A stretch of DNA of 12,191 bases. Origin: an uncultured Bacillota bacterium. GTDB taxonomy: Bacteria > Bacillota > Clostridia > Peptostreptococcales > Anaerovoracaceae. The position numbers and the translations under genes were made by a program. The notes beneath the pieces are model-generated. The model saw only the letters and a list, made by a program, of their open reading frames with translations. It had not been told where the DNA came from and made no database searches. Below are positions 6,428-12,191 of this stretch, one piece after another. Position 1 is the first letter of the stretch, and each line of letters opens with the position of its first letter. The stretch covers positions 1 to 12,191 of the forward strand of contig CAMKAM010000030.1 in assembly GCA_946410475.1 (NCBI GenBank), in the 5' to 3' direction.

Positions 6428-9400
6428 TCAGCCTGAGATAAGGCTCATCATCTCTATCGCTTCGCCCAGATCGTTGTGCTTTTTCTGCAGCAGCAGTACC
6501 GCAGGCTTCATTGCCGCCTTCTTCGGATACTCGAGAATGAGCTTCCCCCTTTTGATGGTGACCTTTGAAAGCTCCATCTTCTCGGCAAGCGTCCTCAGCC
6601 TCGCCACCTTTATGAGATCACGTGTCGCGGCCGGTACTTCGCCGAATCTGTCCTGCAGTTCCTCTATTATTTCTTTCTCGTCGTCCGCATCCTCTACCGC
6701 AGCGATCTTCTTGTACATCGTCAGCTTCAGGACGTCGTCCGAGATGTAGCTGTCAGGGATGTAAGCGTCCCTTCCGATCTCCACAGTAGCCTCATGGCGC
6801 TCCGGATTGACGACCTCGCCCTTCAGGGCTTTCACCGCATCGTCTACGAGTTTGCAGTAGAGTTCGTATCCGACGTTGACGAGATGGCCGGACTGCTCCG
6901 TGCCGAGTATATTGCCCGCTCCTCTGATCTCGAGGTCACGCATAGCTATCTTGAACCCCGCTCCGAACTCAGTGAATTCCTTTATGGCTCTAAGGCGCTG
7001 CTCTGCGACGTCCGTCAGGACCTTGTTCTTCTTGTGCATGAGGTAGGCGTAAGCCAGTCTGTTCGATCTTCCTACCCTTCCTCTCAGCTGGTACAGCTGC
7101 GATACACCGAATTTGTCTGCATCTATTATTATCTCTGTATTCACGTTCGGTATATCGATGCCCGATTCTATGATCGTAGTCGATACGAGCACATCGATAT
7201 CACCGTTTATGAAGTCCATCATTATATCTTCAAGAGCGCTCTCGCTCATCTGTCCGTGACCAACTCCTATCCTCGCCTGCGGAACGAGCCTTCCGAGACG
7301 TTCGGCGATGCGGTGGACTCCGCTTACTCTGTTGTATACGACGAAGACCTGGCCGCCCCTGTCCAGTTCACGCTCTATGGCCTCGCGGATTATGTAATCA
7401 TCCTCCTCCATCACGTATGTCTGTACGGGATATCTGTCCTGCGGCGGCTCCTCTATCAGACTCATGTCCCTGATGCCGACCAGCGACATATGCAGGGTCC
7501 TCGGTATGGGCGTGGCGGACAGAGTCAGGACGTCTACGTTCTTTCTCATCCGCTTTATCGCTTCCTTGTGCCTGACGCCGAACCTCTGCTCCTCATCTAT
7601 TATCAGGAGCCCGAGGTCCTTGAACTGCACGTCTTTTGACAGCAGCCTGTGTGTCCCGACGACCACGTCGACAGTTCCCTTCGCCGTTCCTTTTATAGTA
7701 TTCTGCTGTTCCTGATCCGTCCTGAACCTCGACAGCATATCTACAGTGAACGGGAAATTCTCGAAGCGGTCCTTCAGTGTGTGGTAATGCTGGTTCGCCA
7801 GTATGGTCGTGGGCACGAGCACTGCGACCTGTTTGCCTTCAGCCACAGCTTTGAATATAGCTCTTGCGGCGACCTCTGTCTTTCCGTAGCCGACGTCACC
7901 GCACAGGAGCCTGTCCATGGCGACCGGCTTTTGCATATCGCTCTTGATTTCTCTTATGCACCTGAGCTGGTCGTCAGTCGGTTCGAAGGGGAAGGCTTCT
8001 TCGAATTCCTTCTGCCAGACCGTGTCGGGCCCGAACATGAATCCCTTTGTGGCCTTTCTTCTGGCTGAGACTTCGAGCAGTTCCTTTGCCATATTCGCTA
8101 TGGCCTGCTTCGCCTTTGCTTTCGTGTTTCTCCATTCGGTACCGGCAAGTCTGTTCATCTTCGGCTGAGCTGTGCCCGAACCGATGTATTTCTGTATCAG
8201 ATCCATCTGATCGGCGGGTACATAAAGGACGTCTTCTCCCTGATAGATCACCTTCAGATAATCCTTCGTCTCGCCCCTTACCGTCAGCTGCTCGAGACCA
8301 ATGAACTTTCCGACGCCGTGCTTTTCATGGACGACATAGTCCCCCTTCGAGATATCGGCAAAGCTCTTGATCGGGCTGGTATTCTTCTTTTCCTTCTGCT
8401 CCTGCGGTCTCTTTTTTCTTTTTCTCGTTTTGTATATGCCGAAGATATCGCTGTCCGAGATATAGCAGAGCATATCGTCGCTGAGGACCATGCCCTGGGT
8501 CAGTTCGCCCTTCTTCACCCAGACCCTTCCGTCAAGACCGGACCTCGTCAGGAACTCTTCCATGTTCTCAAGACGTTCATCGGAAGAGCAGACTATGGTC
8601 ACCTTGAAGCCGGTTTTCAGCAGTCTTTTTATCTCCTTCTCAAGCATATCGAGTTTGCCGTTGAAAGAGATCATCTGGTGGCTTCTGATGCTCTTTATTT
8701 CATCATAGGTATCGACGCCCGTGATGCTTCTGGGCATCGGCGTACCGAACACGACTTTATCCAGACCATATAGTTTGATATAGTCATCGATCCCACTGAA
8801 ATGATCGAAGTCGGATTTTACGACCATCTCCTTCTCGAGGAATATCTCGAAGTCGTCCCGAAGCTCCCTAGACCTTGCTCTCGTGTTGTCGTAAGCCCTC
8901 TGAGGATCGTCTATCATCACCAAAGGATCGTCCATGTACTGCCACAGGTACTCCGGCTCCTCATAGAAATAGTCGATGTAGTATTCCAGATGCTGTAGAT
9001 TCGAAAGCGATGATATCGATCCGAGAAGAGCGTCCCTTCTCTCAGGGAGCCTGCCGTACCTTTCCGTTACCAGATCCTTCGCTCTTTCCAGGGCCTTTTC
9101 GTCCCTGATCAGAAGAGCCGCCGGCATGATATCCACGCTCCTCAGTTTTTCGACAGACCTCTGTGTATCCGGATCGAAGCTTCTCAGCGATTCGATCTCT
9201 ATATCGAACAGCTCAGCTCTCACAGGCAGGTTGTCATAAGGTGTGAATATGTCGAGTATATCGCCGCGCATCGAAAACTGTCCCTTTGCGTAGACCATCG
9301 GGACTCTTTCATACCCTATATCCGAAAGATGCTTGGCGATCCTGTCAGTCTCTATCGTCCCTCCGGTCTCAAGCCTGAATGACGCCTCTTCGAATACTGC

Positions 9401-9721
9401 CGAAGGAAGCATTTTCTTTATCACAGCCTGAACAGGCGCGACTATGACGCCTTCCTTCTCCGTCAGAGCATATCTCATCACGCGAAGGCGTTCGAGCAGA
9501 GTGTCCTTGTTCCTCGCCTCATATCCCATGAACGACTCGTCGTCGGACGGAAGCACATGTACCGGACAGTCGACAAAAAATGAAAGATCGCCGGCCAGTC
9601 TCTCAGCCCTGATATATGACGGTGTCACTATCAGCGTCCGGCCGCCTCTTTCCCTTATTATCTTTCCGAAGACAGCAGCTGTCCTGCTGTCCGCGATCCC
9701 CTGAAGATCAACGATGCCCAT
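6428..9721 (-). CDS. mfd: Transcription-repair coupling factor Mfd
   Basis: Mfd pushes RNA polymerase off DNA lesions and recruits UvrA for nucleotide excision repair. Domains in order: UvrB-like region (about 1-330), linker, RNA-polymerase-interacting CarD-like domain (about 455-520, SKGDYVVHEKHGVGKFIGLE), then the RecG-like translocase with Walker A GDVGYGKT (608-615), GTHRLL (689-694), DEEQ (709-712), SATPIPRT (735-742), QLRGRVGRS (878-886), the TRG-like FGAGFKIAMRDLEIRG (919-934), and the C-terminal inhibitory domain to 1097. At 1097 residues it is somewhat shorter than Bacillus Mfd (1177), mainly because the N-terminus starts close to the first strand. An in-frame stop lies four codons upstream, so no longer start exists. 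It overlaps the end of pth by 14 bases, with only a poor ribosome binding site, so coupling to pth translation is likely. Confidence 0.98.
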   Translation of the reverse strand: MGIVDLQGIADSRTAAVFGKIIRERGGRTLIVTPSYIRAERLAGDLSFFVDCPVHVLPSDDESFMGYEARNKDTLLERLRVMRYALTEKEGVIVAPVQAVIKKMLPSAVFEEASFRLETGGTIETDRIAKHLSDIGYERVPMVYAKGQFSMRGDILDIFTPYDNLPVRAELFDIEIESLRSFDPDTQRSVEKLRSVDIMPAALLIRDEKALERAKDLVTERYGRLPERRDALLGSISSLSNLQHLEYYIDYFYEEPEYLWQYMDDPLVMIDDPQRAYDNTRARSRELRDDFEIFLEKEMVVKSDFDHFSGIDDYIKLYGLDKVVFGTPMPRSITGVDTYDEIKSIRSHQMISFNGKLDMLEKEIKRLLKTGFKVTIVCSSDERLENMEEFLTRSGLDGRVWVKKGELTQGMVLSDDMLCYISDSDIFGIYKTRKRKKRPQEQKEKKNTSPIKSFADISKGDYVVHEKHGVGKFIGLEQLTVRGETKDYLKVIYQGEDVLYVPADQMDLIQKYIGSGTAQPKMNRLAGTEWRNTKAKAKQAIANMAKELLEVSARRKATKGFMFGPDTVWQKEFEEAFPFEPTDDQLRCIREIKSDMQKPVAMDRLLCGDVGYGKTEVAARAIFKAVAEGKQVAVLVPTTILANQHYHTLKDRFENFPFTVDMLSRFRTDQEQQNTIKGTAKGTVDVVVGTHRLLSKDVQFKDLGLLIIDEEQRFGVRHKEAIKRMRKNVDVLTLSATPIPRTLHMSLVGIRDMSLIEEPPQDRYPVQTYVMEEDDYIIREAIERELDRGGQVFVVYNRVSGVHRIAERLGRLVPQARIGVGHGQMSESALEDIMMDFINGDIDVLVSTTIIESGIDIPNVNTEIIIDADKFGVSQLYQLRGRVGRSNRLAYAYLMHKKNKVLTDVAEQRLRAIKEFTEFGAGFKIAMRDLEIRGAGNILGTEQSGHLVNVGYELYCKLVDDAVKALKGEVVNPERHEATVEIGRDAYIPDSYISDDVLKLTMYKKIAAVEDADDEKEIIEELQDRFGEVPAATRDLIKVARLRTLAEKMELSKVTIKRGKLILEYPKKAAMKPAVLLLQKKHNDLGEAIEMMSLISG

Positions 9722-10271
9722 TATATTGATTCATAGCTCTCTGTATGCCGTCCGTTATAACTGATTCACATGCCGATGCGGCATCACTGACGGCTTCCTC
9801 AAGGAGCTTTCTCTCGTCTTTGGATATCCTTCCTATTACATGACCTATCGCATCGCCGTCCTCATGGCCGCCGATGCCTATCCTTATCCTTGGAAAATCT
9901 GTGAACCCGAGGCGGCTGACTACGGAGCGCATGCCGTTGTGTGTCCCTGCGCTTCCTGACGGTCTTATCCTCAGTGTCCCCTTTTCGATATCAAAATCAT
10001 CGTACACCACTATCAGATGGTCATGTTCCGGCTTGTAATAGTCGAAAACTTCTCTGACCGAGTCACCTGAAAGATTCATGTACGTCTGTGGTTTTACCAG
10101 TATCACTTTATGACCGGCGATCCTGCCTTCACCTATAAAGGCCCGGAATCTTTTTTTGTCTATCCTGATCCCGAGCCTTGCAGCCAGTTCGTCCACGGTC
10201 ATAAAACCCAGATTGTGCCTCGTCCGGGCATATTTCAGCCCGGGGTTTCCGAGTCCCGCGATTATATACAT
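9708..10271 (-). CDS. pth: Peptidyl-tRNA hydrolase
   Basis: Releases tRNA from peptidyl-tRNAs that drop off the ribosome. The 187 residues match the bacterial Pth family. It opens MYIIAGLGNPGLKYARTRHN with N9 and the catalytic H19; KPQTYMNLSG supplies N66, VVYDDFD supplies D91, and SGSAGTHNGMRS carries N112, together the known active-site set. The start follows the prs stop by 17 bases with a modest AGGGA ribosome binding site. The tail runs 14 bases into mfd. The prs-pth-mfd order is conserved in Bacilli and Clostridia; in Bacillus the gene is also called spoVC and other genes (ctc, fin) lie around it, not seen here. Confidence 0.97.
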   Translation of the reverse strand: MYIIAGLGNPGLKYARTRHNLGFMTVDELAARLGIRIDKKRFRAFIGEGRIAGHKVILVKPQTYMNLSGDSVREVFDYYKPEHDHLIVVYDDFDIEKGTLRIRPSGSAGTHNGMRSVVSRLGFTDFPRIRIGIGGHEDGDAIGHVIGRISKDERKLLEEAVSDAASACESVITDGIQRAMNQYNGHR

Positions 10272-10288
10272 AAACGGTCCCTGAATGA

Positions 10289-11239
10289 TTATACGAACAG
10301 TTTGCTTACTGAATCGTTGTTGTGGATCCTGAGCATCGCCTCAGCGAACAGCGGAGCGACGGAAAGGATCTTGAATTTATTCAGTCTTTTCTCCTCCGGG
10401 ATGGGGATGGTGTTCAGGAACACTACCTCATCGAACGGACTTGCTTCGAGTCTCTCAAGAGCGGGACCCGACAGTACAGCGTGCGTCGCACATGCGGATA
10501 CGCTCTTTGCGCCAAGGTCGATCAGTGCCTGGCCCGCATTGCAGATCGTTCCGGCTGTATCGATCATGTCATCAACGATGATGCAGTTCTTGCCTTCTAT
10601 GTCTCCGATGATGTTCATGATCTCGCTCTTGTTCGGCTCCGGTCTTCTCTTGTCGACGATCGCGATCGGGCAGTTGAGCGGCTGCGCAAGGTTCCTTGCA
10701 CGCGTTACGCTGCCGTGGTCCGGCGATACGACTACGAGATCTTCTATATTCTTATCTTTCCAGTAATCAATGAGGACAGGCATTCCCAGAAGATGATCGA
10801 CCGGGATATTGAAATAACCCTGTATCTGAGCAGCGTGAAGGTCCATAGTAAGAACTCTGTCAGCGCCTGCCGCAACGAGTATATCAGCAACGAGCTTCGC
10901 TGTGATCGGGTCTCTCGCCTTTGCTTTTCTGTCCTGGCGCGCGTATCCGTAATACGGGATGACGGCGTTTATCCTTCCTGCAGACGCCCTCTTCATAGCG
11001 TCGATCATGATGAGTATCTCCATCAGATTGTCGTTTACAGGATCGTTCGTCGACTGGATGATGTAGCAGTCAACTCCTCTTACTGTCTCATACAGGTTGA
11101 CGGCTATCTCACCATCGCTGAACTTCTTGACTTCGCTTTTTCCAAGAGGTTTCCCCATCACGGAAGATATCTCCTCCGCAAGCTGGGGATGCGAATTACC
11201 TGTAAAGATCTTGTACTCACTGAATTGCCCGTTCTTCAT
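10289..11239 (-). CDS. prs: Ribose-phosphate pyrophosphokinase (PRPP synthetase, class I)
   Basis: Makes PRPP from ribose 5-phosphate and ATP, feeding purine, pyrimidine, histidine, tryptophan and NAD synthesis. The 316 residues equal the usual class I length. Motifs in order: KKFSDGEI (38-45), the flexible ATP-binding loop YYGYARQDRK (96-105), DLHAAQIQGYF (133-143), SPDHGSVTRAR (172-182), KRR (197-199) and the PRPP-binding loop IVDDMIDTAGT (221-231). The ATG is preceded by GGAGG (11246-11250) at six bases. It lies 39 bases after murC; the glmU and spoVG genes often found between them in Clostridia are absent. A serine replaces the commoner second glycine in SPDHGG, probably a neutral change. 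Confidence 0.98.
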   Translation of the reverse strand: MKNGQFSEYKIFTGNSHPQLAEEISSVMGKPLGKSEVKKFSDGEIAVNLYETVRGVDCYIIQSTNDPVNDNLMEILIMIDAMKRASAGRINAVIPYYGYARQDRKAKARDPITAKLVADILVAAGADRVLTMDLHAAQIQGYFNIPVDHLLGMPVLIDYWKDKNIEDLVVVSPDHGSVTRARNLAQPLNCPIAIVDKRRPEPNKSEIMNIIGDIEGKNCIIVDDMIDTAGTICNAGQALIDLGAKSVSACATHAVLSGPALERLEASPFDEVVFLNTIPIPEEKRLNKFKILSVAPLFAEAMLRIHNNDSVSKLFV

Positions 11240-11278
11240 TGTTTGCCTCCGCTTCTCCTTTTTGTATCTTCACACACT

Positions 11279-12191
11279 TCAGTCGTTTATCCTGGATCCC
11301 CTCTTCGAGACGTGAACGTCTTTGGCATCCAGTTCGAGTATCATCTCTCCGATCTTGTATACGTCACCTGCGCCCATAGTCAGGACCAGGTCGTCCGGAC
11401 CGGCATTGTTGTATACGAACGAAGCGATGTCGTCGAAATCACTGAAGAAATAAACATCTTTGTCCGGGAAATCTTTTTTGATCTCGCTCACAAGCGACTT
11501 TGAGCTGATCTTGTGGATGTTCTTTTCCCTCGCCGCATAGATCTCAGCCAGAACGACGACGTCGGCCATCTTGAATGCCTCGCCGAATTCCTTGAAGAGA
11601 GCTATAGTCCTGGTATACGTATGCGGCTGGAATATGCACCACATACGGTCATGTTTCATATTCGAGGCGGCATCTAAAGTCGCCTTTATCTCTGTCGGAT
11701 GATGAGCATAGTCATCGATGATCTTCATTCCCTCTCTCGTCATACCCATCACATCGAATCGCCTCTGCGTTCCTTTGAATTCGCTGAGAGTTTCTGCGAT
11801 CAGATCGGAGTCGATCCCCAAAGCATGGCAGCATGCACATGCCGCAAGAGCGTTGAGGAGGTTGTGCTCGCCCGGAACAGAAAGGGATACCCTCGTAAGC
11901 TCCTCGCCTCCGTGCATGACGGTGAACGACGGATGCCCGTCCTGATCGAAAACTATATCGTCGGCATAATAGTCGCTGTTCTCATCTATACCGAATGTGA
12001 TCACATTCTTTCTGCCCTTGATGACCTGTCTTACGAACGGATTGGCGTTGTAAGCGAACAGGATGCCGTCTTCCGGAAGAAGTCCCGCGAAGACCTCGAA
12101 CGAATTCACTATATGATTGATATCCTTGAAATAGTCAAGATGATCCGAATCGATATTGAGGATTATCTCCATAAAGGGCTTGAGATCGAGG
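11279..12191 (-). CDS. murC: UDP-N-acetylmuramate--L-alanine ligase MurC, C-terminal part (cut by window edge)
   Basis: MurC adds L-alanine to UDP-MurNAc, the first amino-acid step of peptidoglycan precursor synthesis in the cytosol. The frame is open to the right edge, so the visible 303 residues are the C-terminal two thirds of a protein normally near 460; the UDP-binding Rossmann domain and ATP loop lie outside. Visible are the central-domain EIILNIDSDHLDYFKD, LLNALAACACCHALGID, GTQRRFDVMG, the C-terminal domain DDYAHHPTEIKATLDAA, FQPHTYTRT, EIYAARE and MGAGDVYKIGE. FQPHTYTRT and EIYAARE are MurC-specific and exclude MurD, MurE and MurF. The stop is a TGA at 11279-11281, followed closely by prs. 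Confidence 0.97.
   Translation of the reverse strand, partial: LDLKPFMEIILNIDSDHLDYFKDINHIVNSFEVFAGLLPEDGILFAYNANPFVRQVIKGRKNVITFGIDENSDYYADDIVFDQDGHPSFTVMHGGEELTRVSLSVPGEHNLLNALAACACCHALGIDSDLIAETLSEFKGTQRRFDVMGMTREGMKIIDDYAHHPTEIKATLDAASNMKHDRMWCIFQPHTYTRTIALFKEFGEAFKMADVVVLAEIYAAREKNIHKISSKSLVSEIKKDFPDKDVYFFSDFDDIASFVYNNAGPDDLVLTMGAGDVYKIGEMILELDAKDVHVSKRGSRIND

Noticed and set aside
10322..11503. Plus-strand open frame of 393 codons spanning prs and the end of murC
   Set aside because: Long, but antisense to two fully conserved genes and crossing their junction; no recognisable motif.
1..12191. Defence island, phage, transposon, CRISPR or a new multi-gene system
   Set aside because: Every open frame of substance on the coding strand is a known housekeeping family, all co-oriented and tightly packed, with no repeats or integrase-like genes.

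Overview
This is a compact housekeeping stretch from a low-to-mid-GC Bacillota genome, most likely class Clostridia (base composition looks close to half GC by eye). The gene order resembles the Bacillus/Clostridium prs-pth-mfd-(spoVT)-yabM/spoVB-mazG-rqcP neighbourhood. The presence of RqcP, a zinc-type L28, an Asp23/Gls24 protein and strong AGGAGG ribosome binding sites supports Bacillota. Sporulation genes that often sit in this cluster (spoVT, yabP, yabQ) are absent, so a non-sporulating clostridial lineage is possible. The exact taxon cannot be fixed from this window.

All twelve genes lie on the minus strand, so transcription runs from high to low coordinates. Reading that way: the C-terminal part of murC (cut by the right edge), prs, pth, mfd, an MTA/SAH deaminase (mtaD type), a SpoVB/MurJ-type MOP flippase, mazG, an HU-family DNA-binding protein, rqcP, rpmB (L28), an Asp23/Gls24 protein, and the N-terminal part of recG (cut by the left edge). 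Spacing is tight: pth and mfd overlap by 14 bases, the flippase and mazG are one base apart, and the Asp23 gene and recG overlap as ATGA. No stretch without a gene reaches 300 bases.

The longest gap, 117 bases between rqcP and rpmB, carries a near-consensus housekeeping promoter for rpmB. Hairpins lie after the HU gene and after rpmB and may act as weak terminators or attenuators. The likely units are: murC through mazG and possibly HU as a long read-through operon; rqcP partly separated by a hairpin; rpmB with its own promoter; then the Asp23 gene and recG.

Functionally the region joins cell-wall precursor supply (MurC, flippase), PRPP synthesis, translation and ribosome rescue (Pth, RqcP, L28), DNA repair and transcription-coupled processes (Mfd, RecG), nucleotide-pool sanitation (MazG), nucleoid structure (HU) and purine-thioether salvage (MtaD). 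I see no mobile element, CRISPR array, tRNA or rRNA, and no evidence of a new multi-gene system. The points worth a second look are regulatory and gene-order details.
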